From an uncultured Arenicella sp. (GTDB lineage: Bacteria; Pseudomonadota; Gammaproteobacteria; Arenicellales; Arenicellaceae): a stretch of DNA of 64,000 nt. Under the pieces are notes generated by a model. It did no database searches. It was not told the origin of the DNA and was given only the letters and a program-made list of their open reading frames with translations. Within the stretch, counting starts at the first letter, position 1. The number at the start of each line of letters is the position of its first letter. Both the position numbers and the translations under genes were made by a program. This document shows positions 51,627 to 61,740 of the stretch, piece by piece. The stretch is from contig CALIVT010000026.1 in NCBI GenBank assembly GCA_938048185.1, forward strand, positions 1-64,000, written 5' to 3'.

Positions 51627-53816
51627 TTAAAAATCAGCGCTAAAGCGCACACCGAACTCGCTGGCATCGTTGCTTAGAATTGCCAATACGTAGTCGCCAG
51701 TATTCAAACGAGCATTCTCGTAACGTTCGTCGGTTGCGTTGCGGCCATAAGCAGCGACCGTCCAGCCCTCGTGAGCCGGCGTATAACTGACATCAAAGTT
51801 AATCAAACTGCGGCTGTCGATACGGGTTAAGCGGCCAGGGTCTGACGATGGCTCGCCAAACAAGTCGTCACGATATGAATAGTCGCCGCGTATTGTCACT
51901 GAGCCGCCACTGGCAACACCAAACGTGTATTCCGGACTGATTGACGCCGTGATTTCTGGCGTCAGTGGCGCGGCGGCGAACGGGTTGTCGCCTTTGACAT
52001 CAACGTCGATATAGCCCAAGGAGGTGTTTAAGTAGAAGCCATCACTTATGCGCCACGAACTCTCCCACTCGACGCCTGACGAGGTTTGGTCGACAATCAA
52101 GTTAACCGTGTTGAAGCCCTCGGCAGTGGTGTTACTGACTTGGTAGGGAAGGTCGCTGTAGTCTGTGTAGAACACCGCCAAACTCATTTGTAAGTTGTCG
52201 CTAACTTGCCCTTTGATGCCGCCTTCATAATTTAAGGCGGTGATGTTTTCCAAGTCTTGATCAAAGCAGTTTGGCGTTGGTATTACGCCGCCGTTGCCAA
52301 AGAAATCGCCAAACAGGCAAAATGGGCGTGGATTAAATTGCCCCGATTGATAGCCGCTGGCGATAGTACCGTACACGGTCACTGTTTCGTTTAGCTCATA
52401 GGTTGTTGATACGTCCCAACTTAATTCGGTAAATTCTTCGCTAGCTGACGCGTCAAATAAGCCGCTGATGGCAACGAAAGCATCCTTTTCGTCTTTGGTA
52501 TAACGCAGGCCACCGGAAATTCGAAGATCTTCATTGACGTTATAGCCAAGGTTTAAATAGGCCGCGTAGCTTGTGAGTTCTTGCGACAAGAATTCGCTGC
52601 CACCGCCGCCGTTAAAAGTGAAGGCGGGTTGGTCATTGAAACCATCTTCTTCAAAGTAGTAGAGCCCAGCGACGAAATCAACGGTTCCGTAGTCGCCGTT
52701 AACTTGCAGCTCATAGGAGGTCTGGTCCGATTCCCCAGATTCACCGAATGCGAGAAAATTGCTCACGGTGCTGTCGTCGTCTAAGCCGGTTGTGTAGTCG
52801 GATTCGCGAGTGCTCGCGAGAAATTTAACGCTTAATGTTTCTGAGGCTTGGTAGTCAGCGGTGACCGAAAAGCCCGACGCTGAGTTGCCGATATTAATTA
52901 AATCAGCCTGCCCGGTTGCGTTGTCAAAACGGTTACCAACATCTGAATTTCTTAGGCCTGATTGAAAAACGGCACCGTTTGGCAGCTCGTCAATTAGAGT
53001 GGTGTAGGGTCCAAGACCGCTGTCTTGGTCATTTGCATCGGCCGCGAATAATAAAGAGAAGTCATCGCTCGGTGACCAGCGCAAACTAAAGCGGCCAGAT
53101 AAGTCTTCGAATTCTCCGACTTCGGTGCTGGTATCAATGTTTACGAAATTGCCTACGCCGTCGCGTCGGTTGTAGCCAACTGACCCTGATATTGCGATTT
53201 GATCACTGACCTTAGCGTTACCGTAATACTGCGCATTAACTCGACCACGACTACCCACTTGTAGTGACACGCGGTTAGTGCTCTCTTCACCGGGCTTGCG
53301 AGTAATGATATTGATCGCACCACCAATAGAGTTCCTGCCGTACAACGTGCCTTGTGGGCCGCGCAGTACTTCAACACGTTCAATATTTGCCAAGCTCCAA
53401 TTTTGCCCGATTTGTCGTCCTAAATAGACGCCGTCTACGTACACCCCCACGCCCGGATCAGTCGTGATTAAATGGTCCTGTAAGCCAATGCCTCGGATAA
53501 ACGGGTTTGCCGATGACACTTGACCTCCGCCGAAAGAGGTGACGTTTAGATTGGGCACGAACTTGCCGATATCGATTAAATCGTTGATGCCCTGTTTTTC
53601 GATAGCAGCGGCCGAGAACACGCTCAATGCTGACGGAACATCGTACGCGCTTTGCTCGCGTTTTTGGGCGGTAACGATAATCTCCTCAAATGCGAGGTCA
53701 TCTTCCTGTGCGGCACTAGCGGTGCTAATGAGCGCCAACGATATTGCTACGCTCAGCTTTTTAAATGTGGGTGAAGCATGGTGTGTGGCTAGCACAGTCG
53801 GGTACTTATTGGTCAT
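51627..53816 (-). CDS. TonB-dependent outer-membrane receptor (729 aa)
   Basis: A signal peptide (about 1-36, ending AAQE) is followed by a TonB-box region FEEIIVTAQKREQ, a plug (about 50-165) with TTDPGVGVYVDGVYLGRQIG and VEVLRGPQGTLYGRNSIGGAI, and a barrel that ends in RFSADF (terminal Phe). It is very close in plug sequence to the receptor at 45218; the pair likely came from a duplication. No substrate-specific genes are adjacent, unless the haloperoxidase locus to the right is linked. Confidence 0.94.
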   Translation of the reverse strand: MTNKYPTVLATHHASPTFKKLSVAISLALISTASAAQEDDLAFEEIIVTAQKREQSAYDVPSALSVFSAAAIEKQGINDLIDIGKFVPNLNVTSFGGGQVSSANPFIRGIGLQDHLITTDPGVGVYVDGVYLGRQIGQNWSLANIERVEVLRGPQGTLYGRNSIGGAINIITRKPGEESTNRVSLQVGSRGRVNAQYYGNAKVSDQIAISGSVGYNRRDGVGNFVNIDTSTEVGEFEDLSGRFSLRWSPSDDFSLLFAADANDQDSGLGPYTTLIDELPNGAVFQSGLRNSDVGNRFDNATGQADLINIGNSASGFSVTADYQASETLSVKFLASTRESDYTTGLDDDSTVSNFLAFGESGESDQTSYELQVNGDYGTVDFVAGLYYFEEDGFNDQPAFTFNGGGGSEFLSQELTSYAAYLNLGYNVNEDLRISGGLRYTKDEKDAFVAISGLFDASASEEFTELSWDVSTTYELNETVTVYGTIASGYQSGQFNPRPFCLFGDFFGNGGVIPTPNCFDQDLENITALNYEGGIKGQVSDNLQMSLAVFYTDYSDLPYQVSNTTAEGFNTVNLIVDQTSSGVEWESSWRISDGFYLNTSLGYIDVDVKGDNPFAAAPLTPEITASISPEYTFGVASGGSVTIRGDYSYRDDLFGEPSSDPGRLTRIDSRSLINFDVSYTPAHEGWTVAAYGRNATDERYENARLNTGDYVLAILSNDASEFGVRFSADF

Positions 53817-53997
53817 GGTTAGGGTCTCAAATTTAGTTGTTTATGCTCAAGCTACTAGTCATAGTTTACGGCCTAAAAGTGATTGCAGCCATCGATTTTC
53901 GGTCGCGCGTTCTCCGCGCCAATCAGATCATTGAAATGTTGGGTTCAGGGGTTTGCCAAATCAAAACGGGCTTACTGGGAGCTTGTTTTGTCCGCGG

Positions 53998-54534
53998 TTA
54001 AAGCTCAGGAGGCTGAGGTCGAGTTTTCGGTGCCCGACGCGTTATCGTAAAAATTCCGCGTAAACTTGTTAATAGAATGTCGATCAATAGGGCAATCGTG
54101 AAGCCCGCGGCAAGCGCCCATGCGATACCTTGGCTATTCAACGTAACCGCGTAATCGTAGCGTTGCCATGCCTCGCGCCTGATTTCTTTGACTGGCGAGG
54201 CGAGTGTTTGAATGTATGGGCTATAAAATGTTTTCCTAAATTCGTCGAGTGATTCCGATAATACCTGATGCCGACTCACCAAGGCTTGAATGCTCTGGCC
54301 ACCGTCTTTAAAAACAGGATCGTTAGTTCGTCGGTAGTGTTGAATAAGCTGCGTGATATCGCCAGCAAAAAATTTATCCGCGTCCTTTTGAAATTCATTG
54401 AGAGCACGGTTAGATTCTAACAAGTGAGCCTCGAGTCGCAGCTGATATTGATCAACAAAGCTCGGGACCTGCACTCCTATAAGCGCACCGCCAATAAACA
54501 AGGTTAGACGCAAATAGTCTAGGATCATTTTCAT
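53998..54534 (-). CDS. DUF2937 membrane protein
   Basis: This 178-aa protein has two TM helices (about 10-25 and 137-160) around a long periplasmic helical region (about 30-130). MILDYLRLTLFIGGALIGVQ, PSFVDQYQLRLEAHLLES and DPVFKDGGQSI are the family pattern of DUF2937, widespread in Proteobacteria and without known function. ATG 54534, GTCTAGGATC upstream. It lies between the TonB receptor and the haloperoxidase on the same strand, though with gaps of 180 bp on both sides. Confidence 0.88.
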   Translation of the reverse strand: MKMILDYLRLTLFIGGALIGVQVPSFVDQYQLRLEAHLLESNRALNEFQKDADKFFAGDITQLIQHYRRTNDPVFKDGGQSIQALVSRHQVLSESLDEFRKTFYSPYIQTLASPVKEIRREAWQRYDYAVTLNSQGIAWALAAGFTIALLIDILLTSLRGIFTITRRAPKTRPQPPEL

Positions 54535-54718
54535 GATTCGAGGTTAGCATTAGCCGCCCGGCTTGGGCGACAAGTGACAAATTGGAAACCTAGGATCTAG
54601 CGATCAGCGAGCGCGTGCCGCAGAATGTTTGCGCGGTAAGCGTTGAATGGCTAGGCCCCTATCACATAGGTAGGCAAGACAGGGGCCTAGCACTTTTTCA
54701 CCTTGGCTGGGTAGGGAC

Positions 54719-56482
54719 TTAAACCAAGATTACCTGACCATTTTTGACGACAATTCTTGTACCGTCAAACTTGGTTAGATTAAAACCGCTGAAATTCGCC
54801 TCTTTCAACGTGCGTGTTTGGTCTTGTAGGTAGGCGATGGCTTGCTGTTCGCCCGCTTTTAAACCTTCTATACCGTCTTGTCGATAGTGTACGCCCGCCG
54901 CGTCTCGGCCGAGCGCAATGTTATTCGCAAGTTTGTTTAGTTCGCCCCCAACGGTTATGTCCGACCCAGAATAGGGCAGCAATAGCGTACCGGTCGCGTC
55001 AGCTTCCACCGGGTTATCAAGTACGTAATTCTCGTTAAAGACGGCTTTTAATGCGGTGACGCAGGCGCCAGCAACGCAGGCGTGCCCAGCTGGGAAGGAT
55101 GGGTGTGTTGGTGAGCCTTCAGCGAAAGCTTGAGGTAAAAAGTAGCTGCCATTATCACTGAATACACGCGCGACAGCATCACAATTAAGGATGTCCGAAT
55201 GCAACTCATAGCGGCGTTGGCGGGTCAACATCATGTGTACTCGGCCCCCGTACGCTTCAGGGCGGAGGAAGCGATGCACACGCCACTTCTGAAACCACGC
55301 GCCACTGAAGGCGATACTCGCAACGCGGGTCACCAAGTCAGTGGCGAACGGCGCGCCAAACGTAACGAAACCCTCTTCGGCACGACTTGTATCGGCATAC
55401 GGGTTACTAGGATCAACCGCGTCTGGCCCTAGGTTTAATAAAATAGCACAGGCGTTTAGGTATGCTTGAAAGGAAACATCGCGATGTACGTATTCGCCTA
55501 ATGTGCGGCTGTTGTAGACATAGCGCCGAGTCGAGTCAAAGTGCATGCTCTCGCGTGGGTTAATGCCGCGTTGCACCGCTAACCAGCTGTCGTGGTCGGT
55601 CATAAAGTTACGCCCCTGCAACGGCTCTTGATACCGTTGCACCATTTCTGATGGGCCGAATGTCACGTCTTGCAATAAAAATTGACTGATATACGGGCCG
55701 GTAAGATCGCCAGGGGTTTCACCGCGAAACAGTCGTTGGGCTGTCAGCTCACCGTTATTGGTTGCGCCAGGCGTAATCGAAAAATTATTCAGATCATCGA
55801 CTGCGGCGTTAACAAGGTTATTCGTTGTATAGTCGATAAAAGGCACATCGCGAGTAATAGCCTGCCAGTATACTTCGCCAGCTTGCGCTGCAAGCTCAGC
55901 ACTGCGGAATTGATATGACGGGTTAATACGCGTCGCGTGGCTATCGAGCGCTGAGGGTTCAAATTTAAATGCCGCCTGCGGGCTAACTAAGCGACGATCT
56001 GCGTCTTCATCTAGCTCAATATTGCGAAAATCAGATTCGCGTCCGCGGCGCATGGCTCTGCGTAATTTTTGAAAGGCGTTAACCTCGACTTCGCCGAAAT
56101 AATTACAGGGCAGGGCCTTGCTGTAGCTCGCGAGATATCGCTCGTCTTTATAGCGACGTTCGTCACGGTTATCTTTTTGCCCAGGCAATACAATCGTTTC
56201 GTTGAAGTGCTGCTCAGCCATTTCTACTTTTAGATTCGCGGCCGCTATCGCGCGGAACTCACCGTTGAGTGAGCGGTCTGGTCGACGAGCCGAGAAATTA
56301 TCCGCTAAGACTGTGTTAGTGCTTAAGCTCAAGCCCGCACCGGTCGCAATTGCTGCGCCAGCGCCTACGCTGGATTTTAAAAAACGCCGCCGAGATTCTT
56401 TCTCACCCGTTTTAGTCGGAGTTTGCGTATCATCCTCAGGTGACGATACTGAATCGTTATTCAGTTTGTTGAGCCTTGTCAT
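54719..56482 (-). CDS. Vanadium-dependent haloperoxidase, Tat-exported
   Basis: This is 587 aa. A twin-arginine signal ESRRRFLKSSVGAGAAI (about 29-45) predicts export as a folded protein. The C-terminal PAP2-type vanadate site is intact: PTHPSFPAGHACVAG (His467, acid-base residue) and DAAGVHYRQDGIEG (His532, vanadate ligand, with Arg next to it). The N-terminal half is all-helical as in bacterial haloperoxidases. It oxidises halide with hydrogen peroxide to hypohalous acid. Halide choice (chloride, bromide or iodide) cannot be told. It is preceded by a 490-bp spacer holding AT-rich promoter-like sequence. Confidence 0.9.
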   Translation of the reverse strand: MTRLNKLNNDSVSSPEDDTQTPTKTGEKESRRRFLKSSVGAGAAIATGAGLSLSTNTVLADNFSARRPDRSLNGEFRAIAAANLKVEMAEQHFNETIVLPGQKDNRDERRYKDERYLASYSKALPCNYFGEVEVNAFQKLRRAMRRGRESDFRNIELDEDADRRLVSPQAAFKFEPSALDSHATRINPSYQFRSAELAAQAGEVYWQAITRDVPFIDYTTNNLVNAAVDDLNNFSITPGATNNGELTAQRLFRGETPGDLTGPYISQFLLQDVTFGPSEMVQRYQEPLQGRNFMTDHDSWLAVQRGINPRESMHFDSTRRYVYNSRTLGEYVHRDVSFQAYLNACAILLNLGPDAVDPSNPYADTSRAEEGFVTFGAPFATDLVTRVASIAFSGAWFQKWRVHRFLRPEAYGGRVHMMLTRQRRYELHSDILNCDAVARVFSDNGSYFLPQAFAEGSPTHPSFPAGHACVAGACVTALKAVFNENYVLDNPVEADATGTLLLPYSGSDITVGGELNKLANNIALGRDAAGVHYRQDGIEGLKAGEQQAIAYLQDQTRTLKEANFSGFNLTKFDGTRIVVKNGQVILV

Positions 56483-56975
56483 GTTGTATTCCTAGCGGTA
56501 AGTAATAGTTAGGGTGGTTAGGCGTTAATACCTGTTACTTGTTGCTGGTCCTGTTGAAATTAAAACTAACACAAATATATCGATTAAAACTATGGATTGG
56601 TCTTCATATATTGATCATCAATGTTGATGATTCAATTGAGCGATTGGCGACCAATATTGACCTTTGATCGAAGCTTATTTTGGGGCGCGGTATTGGTTCG
56701 GACCCTGCCAATAAAATACGCCCAGCTGCTGTATTGGGTGACGGTATGCGCGCTTTGCGTATAATGCTAGTCCGTTCTCGGCTTTCGAATAAACCGCATT
56801 CGGCGATTGATTTGAGCCGTCGATAATTAACCAGCGGTCGAGACTCACTAAAGAGTCGATAATGTGGAGGTGGAAATTTGCGAGTGTTCGAGGTTCTTAG
56901 ATATAACGTTGGCTACTCATTGACACTGGGTACGCAAGGCCGTTATTCGAATTGTCATCAACCCGAGAGGCCTCA
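56483..56975. promoter_or_regulatory. Long divergent spacer with palindrome and promoter-like box
   Basis: No gene is seen in these bases between the haloperoxidase and GNAT genes. A perfect palindrome ATCATCAA-TG-TTGATGAT lies near 56615. A TATAAT box at 56760-56765 (CGTATAATGCTAG) is a candidate -10 for the rightward gene; its -35 is unclear. Confidence 0.45.
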
Positions 56976-57392
56976 GTGATCATCCGGACCTATCAAAGTA
57001 CTGATCAAGATCAAGTTATTGAATTGTGGCAATTGACTGGCGTGGCGAGTCTTAAGAATAATCCTGCTAGAGACATTGCGCGTAAACAAAAGGTCGACCC
57101 CGATTTATTTTTAGTCGCGGTGGATAAAGATGTGGTTGTCGCTTCTATTATGGGAGGTTATGAGGGGCATCGCGGCTGGGTCAACTATCTAGCCGTTCAT
57201 CCAAGCGTTCAGCGTCAAGGTATTGCGCGCCAGATGATGTCGGAGGTTGAGACGCTATTGATTAAAAAGGGCTGTCCGAAGATCAATTTGCAAGTTCGGA
57301 ACTCTAATTCCAAGGCGCTTAGCTTTTATAAGGCTCTCGGATATTTAGATGACAACGTAATTGGTCTGGGCAAGCGGCTAGAACATGAATGA
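56976..57392 (+). CDS. ypeA: GNAT acetyltransferase (YpeA-like)
   Basis: This is 138 aa from the GTG at 56976, chosen for the GAGAGG ribosome site six bases upstream and for agreement with YpeA length (about 141 aa); the frame is open eight codons further. The acetyl-CoA binding motif is VHPSVQRQGIARQMM, with VASIMGGYEGHRGWVNYL before it and KINLQVRNSNSKALSFYKALGY after it. KGCPKINLQV is typical of the YpeA group. The substrate is unknown; members acetylate protein N-termini or small molecules. Confidence 0.87.
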   Translation: MIIRTYQSTDQDQVIELWQLTGVASLKNNPARDIARKQKVDPDLFLVAVDKDVVVASIMGGYEGHRGWVNYLAVHPSVQRQGIARQMMSEVETLLIKKGCPKINLQVRNSNSKALSFYKALGYLDDNVIGLGKRLEHE

Positions 57393-57496
57393 ATCATCCG
57401 GTCGACGCGACTAACGACTTTGTTAGAACGATGCTTGCGCTTGCCGATTGCGTGATTAGGTAGTTTAAAACTTAAGGTTTGAGGAGTGAGGGCCAA

Positions 57497-57802
57497 ATGA
57501 AGGTTAAAGACGTCGAAATATATTCGGAGCGCAGTGATGGTGGGGTTGTGTGCTTGCCAGGGCAACACTATTTGGGGTCGGTTATGCCGGGCGACGTGTT
57601 GTTTTTAATGCACGGCGAGGCGATGGATATTCTCGAAGAATCGAAACACAACCCAGGAAGCTACACCTACTACAAAGCCTACTCAATTGCTAAGTCTTTA
57701 GAGCAGCGGCTCGCACACTATCTTGATGTCTGCGAGCATCATCTGTTGCCACAGAGCTTTTCTATCGAGCTTAGTGTCGAAGACTATGACGAACCGCTTT
57801 AG
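57497..57802 (+). CDS. Conserved hypothetical, 101 aa
   Basis: This is 101 aa from the ATG at 57497, preceded by GAGGG. It is soluble, with KVKDVEIYSERSDGGVVCLPG at the start, a GDVLFLMHGEAMDILEES strand-helix unit, a basic YYKAYSIAKSLEQRL helix and a closing CEHHLLP..F.IELS segment. I cannot place it in a named family. It is 55 bp before the M1 peptidase gene and may share its promoter. Probably cytosolic. Confidence 0.68.
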   Translation: MKVKDVEIYSERSDGGVVCLPGQHYLGSVMPGDVLFLMHGEAMDILEESKHNPGSYTYYKAYSIAKSLEQRLAHYLDVCEHHLLPQSFSIELSVEDYDEPL

Positions 57803-57857
57803 TTACCGACTGTAATCGCGTTAGTATCTACCTTAAATAAATGTTCTGAGTTTAATC

Positions 57858-59783
57858 ATGTTTAAATTTATCCCTACACTCGTTTTTGTGTTTGCATTAT
57901 CTGCGTGTTCTGAGCAAGCTAAAGAGGCAAATTCTGACTCAACGAACGGCTCAAAAAGTGAACCAAAATTTGTTGAGAAAATAGACAACCTTACGTCCAT
58001 CGAGGGTGCGATTGAGGTTGGTAAAGACTACCATTCTCAATCTAATCCTGAGCAAGTCAGTGTCAAAGACATCGCCCTTGATTTAACCGTCGACTTTGAG
58101 CAAAAAGTACTGCGCGGCACTGCGACATTGAGTTATCAGAAGCACGATGCGGCGGCAAAAACATTAATACTTGATACTAACGACTTGGCAATTAGCTCGG
58201 TGCGCAGTGGTGATTCTGAATTGCAGTACACACTAAAGAACGAAAATTCGTTTTTAGGCTCTGCGCTCGAAATCGCTCTGCCTGCCGATAGCCAGCCTGT
58301 AACGATCAGCTATACGACATCGCCGAGCGCAACGGGCGTGCAATGGCTCACCCCCGAACAAACTGCTGGCGGCAAACACCCTTTTCTATTTACTCAAGCG
58401 CAGGCTATTCACGCGCGCAGTTTTATTCCTTTGCAAGACTCGCCTCAAGTCCGCGTGACCTACTCAGCGACAATTCGCACGCCTAAAGATCTGTTAGCGG
58501 TGATGAGCGCGTCGAACGACCCAGACACTGAGCGCGACGGCGTGTACGAATTTTCTATGCCGCAAGCCGTGCCGTCGTATTTGATTGCACTGGCGGTTGG
58601 TGACCTAGAGTTTAGAGCGATGGGTGAACGCACAGGTGTTTATGCTGAACCGTCGATGTTAGATGCGGCCGCCGCCGAATTTGAAGATACGGAATCAATG
58701 TTAATAGCAACCGAGAATACCTACGGCCCGTATAGCTGGGATCGTTATGATTTACTTATTTTACCGCCGTCGTTCCCGTTTGGCGGTATGGAGAACCCGC
58801 GCTTGTCGTTTATTACGCCCACGGTGATTGCTGGCGATAAGAGTTTAGTGTCACTAATTGCGCATGAGCTAGCTCACTCATGGTCGGGTAATGCGGTATC
58901 AAATGCGACCTGGCGAGACTTATGGCTGAACGAAGGTTTCACCACTTACTTGACTTACCGTATTATGGAGATTGTCTATGGCACCGATCGGTTTAATATG
59001 GAAGCGGTGTTGGGCTTTCAAGACTTAGAAGCTGATATTGCGCGTTTAGACGAACGCGATGAAATCCTGGCGATTGATTTACGTGGACGCGACCCTGATG
59101 ACGTGTTTTCTAATATTCCATATGAGAAAGGCGCCTTGTTTTTGCGTGAGATTGAACTGTCAATTGGCCGCGATAACTTTGACGCGTTTCTAAAACAATA
59201 TTTTCAGGATTTCGCGTTTCAAAGTATTACCACTGATCAGTTTATCGCGTATTTAGACAAAACATTATTAGCGCAACATTCAGATAAGCTGAGTGAGGAG
59301 CGAATCAAGCAGTGGATTTTTGAAGCGGGCATTCCCGATGCCGCCCCGACACCTAAGTCTAACGCATTTAGCCTTGTCGATGATGCTCGCTCTAGTTGGT
59401 TGGACGGAAAGCTTGATGCAAAAAATATTAAAACTGAAGGTTGGACCGTGCATCAATGGCTCTATTTTTTGAACAATATGCCCGATGAGCTTTCATCTGC
59501 GCAGCTCGCTAACTTAGACGCTGCGTTTGGCTTAACTGAGTCAAAAAATAACGAAATTGCACATAGCTGGTTGCTCATCAGCGTTGAAAATTGGTATCAA
59601 CCGGCACTGCCGAGACTGCATGATTATCTCACCAGCATTGGCCGCAATAAGTTGGTCAAACCATTGTATCGAGCCTTGGCTAAAACTGAGGAAGGTAAGG
59701 CCTTAGGGCGCAAGGCATTTACACAAGCTAAGTCTGGTTATCACCCCTTGACGGTGAAAGCTAACGAAGGCTTTATTCAATAG
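57858..59783 (+). CDS. M1-family aminopeptidase lipoprotein (leukotriene A4 hydrolase-like)
   Basis: This is 641 aa. A lipoprotein signal (MFKFIPTLVFVFALSAC) fixes it in the envelope. A beta-rich N-domain (about 55-250) precedes the catalytic domain: GGMEN at 309-313, HEXXH as His336-Glu337 and His340, third zinc ligand Glu359 in LWLNEGFTTY; all residues needed for activity are there. The C-terminal ARM-like helices follow the short LTA4H pattern rather than the long PepN pattern. It removes N-terminal residues in the periplasm and complements the other exported peptidases of the window. Confidence 0.95.
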   Translation: MFKFIPTLVFVFALSACSEQAKEANSDSTNGSKSEPKFVEKIDNLTSIEGAIEVGKDYHSQSNPEQVSVKDIALDLTVDFEQKVLRGTATLSYQKHDAAAKTLILDTNDLAISSVRSGDSELQYTLKNENSFLGSALEIALPADSQPVTISYTTSPSATGVQWLTPEQTAGGKHPFLFTQAQAIHARSFIPLQDSPQVRVTYSATIRTPKDLLAVMSASNDPDTERDGVYEFSMPQAVPSYLIALAVGDLEFRAMGERTGVYAEPSMLDAAAAEFEDTESMLIATENTYGPYSWDRYDLLILPPSFPFGGMENPRLSFITPTVIAGDKSLVSLIAHELAHSWSGNAVSNATWRDLWLNEGFTTYLTYRIMEIVYGTDRFNMEAVLGFQDLEADIARLDERDEILAIDLRGRDPDDVFSNIPYEKGALFLREIELSIGRDNFDAFLKQYFQDFAFQSITTDQFIAYLDKTLLAQHSDKLSEERIKQWIFEAGIPDAAPTPKSNAFSLVDDARSSWLDGKLDAKNIKTEGWTVHQWLYFLNNMPDELSSAQLANLDAAFGLTESKNNEIAHSWLLISVENWYQPALPRLHDYLTSIGRNKLVKPLYRALAKTEEGKALGRKAFTQAKSGYHPLTVKANEGFIQ

Positions 59784-60009
59784 TTTATTGCTCTAAAATT
59801 TTGAAGTGAACCAACCCGCTCCGTAGTAAGACTGGGTTGGTGCTTCAGCTCTGGCAGTGCAGGTTTTGAATCTCGCAAGGTTGTTGTGTGCACTAATTGC
59901 CGTTGCTTTGTTTTATTTTCGTAACCAATCCTTGTTTCACTCTAGTCAGTTCTTATCTCAACGCATCAAACGCGTTTGCCAATAGGCATAAATACTTCTA
60001 CTATGGAAA

Positions 60010-61740
60010 GTGGACTCTGATTTTGCTGCACCCACCCAAGGTCGCAGCGAATCAAATTTGAACACCCGGTTGAATGAGATTATGAGTAACGCAAGTTTTG
60101 GTAGCTTGATCTACCGAATCATTGGCAAGCCTGAGCGTTGGCATGACGATTATATTGTTGACATGATGCAGCAATACCTGGACGATGCCGATGCAAATAT
60201 CAACAACTCAAGCACGCGCTCTGATCTCGCTGCTGGCGATCAGCTACTGTCACAATTGCAGCAAGGAAACGTCGCGTTAAATGCCTTTAACACCTTGTTG
60301 GATAAAAGCCGTTTTAAGATGATTATCTTGGACGAAAATTTTACGCCTATTTATCATAATCAAGCCGCTGATGGTTTGCTCGCCTACTTACGAAGCCCGG
60401 GTGCTGGTGGCGAATTAAAGTCGGATTTGAACGAGCTGATATCGCAAGCGCCCGCGGCTACTAATCGTAATCAAAACAATAGTCTGACGGCCTTAGATTT
60501 TTTTGACGAGCACGGCGATCAAATTTATCTACGCTCTATAACCAGTCAAGTCAAGGCCAGCGGCAATCCGACGTTGTTTAATATTTTGATGGTGCTGGAC
60601 AAAGCCAAGGCCGCTACTCAGCTGAATTCAGAGTTGGTCAAACGTTATGAGTTGACCAAAAAAGAACAATCTATTTTGCTGCGCTTGATACACGGAGACA
60701 GTATCAAGAAGATCGCAGCTGCAACCTTTACCGCCGAGAGTACCGTTCGCAGTCACATTAAGTCTACCTTTAGAAAAACTGATACTAACTCGCAAGGCGC
60801 CTTGATCAGTTTGATGTTGACGCATGAGGCGCAAATACTGGACTCATATTTTGACTCCGACATTACCACCGCAAGCAACGGTGAGTCGGCGGAAAACGAC
60901 CGAGAGCTTACGCTGTCTAGCGGCCAGAAAATTGCGTATTGCGATTATGGTCCTAAAGATGGTCGACCTATTATTGTTTTTCACAGTGGCTTTGGCTCGC
61001 GTTTGGCCATTCCGCCGGGCTACCAAGAAATTTGCGCACGCACTAACCGTCGCCTTATTGTGCCGGATCGACCCGGCTTAGGTAAGACCGCGTTCGTCGC
61101 TAACCACCCTGCGAATTGGAACCAGCAGCTCAACGAGTTTATTGAACTCTTAGAGCTAGACGAGTATGACGTGCTTGGCAGTATCATCGCTTGTCAAATG
61201 GCGGTTAGCTTCGCGGCGCAAGCGGATGAGCGTTTGCGTCGAGTTATTTTAACGTCACCGGTAGTTTTGAACGAGGATTCGCACGCACAATATCTTACTG
61301 AAATTTTAGCGCCAGCCGCGCGTTACGTGAAACTCTCACCGATGTTCGCGAAAGAAGTCTATGAGCTGTGGCTCAAAAGCGTCACGCTCAATTTAGACGC
61401 GCACTACCCCACAATTCTGGACGCTAGTATTGGCAGCGCCGAACGCAAACAGTTCGAAGAAGACGGTGTAATTGAACTGTTGACTAATGTGTTCAAGGAA
61501 GGTGCCCGTCAAAGTTTAGATGGCATCTTGCATGAGATGGTCTTTTGCATGACGCCTTTGAATCTTGATTTAAGCAAATTTACCAAACCGCTAGACGTTT
61601 GGTTTGGTACAGAAGATCGACGCATTACACGTGAAGGTGTCGATAAAATATTTGATGAGTTTCCGAATTGTACGCGTCATATATGTGAGGGCTACAGCGA
61701 GCACTTGTATTACGCCTTATTAGAAAAAATTATTGCGTAA
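60010..61740 (+). CDS. LuxR-type HTH regulator fused to alpha/beta-hydrolase lacking the serine
   Basis: This is 576 aa from a GTG. An N-terminal PAS-like region (about 75-200; KMIILDENFTPIYHNQAA) is followed by a LuxR HTH (about 213-275; LTKKEQSILLRLIHGDSIKKIAA, ESTVRSHIKSTFRK) and a C-terminal alpha/beta hydrolase (about 300-575; FHSGFGSR, PDRPGLGKT). Asp536 (GTEDRR) and His565 (SEHLYY) are in place, but the nucleophile elbow reads G390-S-I-I-A in place of GxSxG, with Ile at the serine. The hydrolase part therefore probably senses rather than cleaves. The ribosome site is poor. Confidence 0.82.
   Translation: MDSDFAAPTQGRSESNLNTRLNEIMSNASFGSLIYRIIGKPERWHDDYIVDMMQQYLDDADANINNSSTRSDLAAGDQLLSQLQQGNVALNAFNTLLDKSRFKMIILDENFTPIYHNQAADGLLAYLRSPGAGGELKSDLNELISQAPAATNRNQNNSLTALDFFDEHGDQIYLRSITSQVKASGNPTLFNILMVLDKAKAATQLNSELVKRYELTKKEQSILLRLIHGDSIKKIAAATFTAESTVRSHIKSTFRKTDTNSQGALISLMLTHEAQILDSYFDSDITTASNGESAENDRELTLSSGQKIAYCDYGPKDGRPIIVFHSGFGSRLAIPPGYQEICARTNRRLIVPDRPGLGKTAFVANHPANWNQQLNEFIELLELDEYDVLGSIIACQMAVSFAAQADERLRRVILTSPVVLNEDSHAQYLTEILAPAARYVKLSPMFAKEVYELWLKSVTLNLDAHYPTILDASIGSAERKQFEEDGVIELLTNVFKEGARQSLDGILHEMVFCMTPLNLDLSKFTKPLDVWFGTEDRRITREGVDKIFDEFPNCTRHICEGYSEHLYYALLEKIIA

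Noticed and set aside
59809-59841. Intrinsic terminator after the M1 peptidase gene
   Set aside because: ACCAACCC and GGGTTGGT can pair, but the loop is 16 bases and there is no T-run after it; left as an undetermined hairpin.
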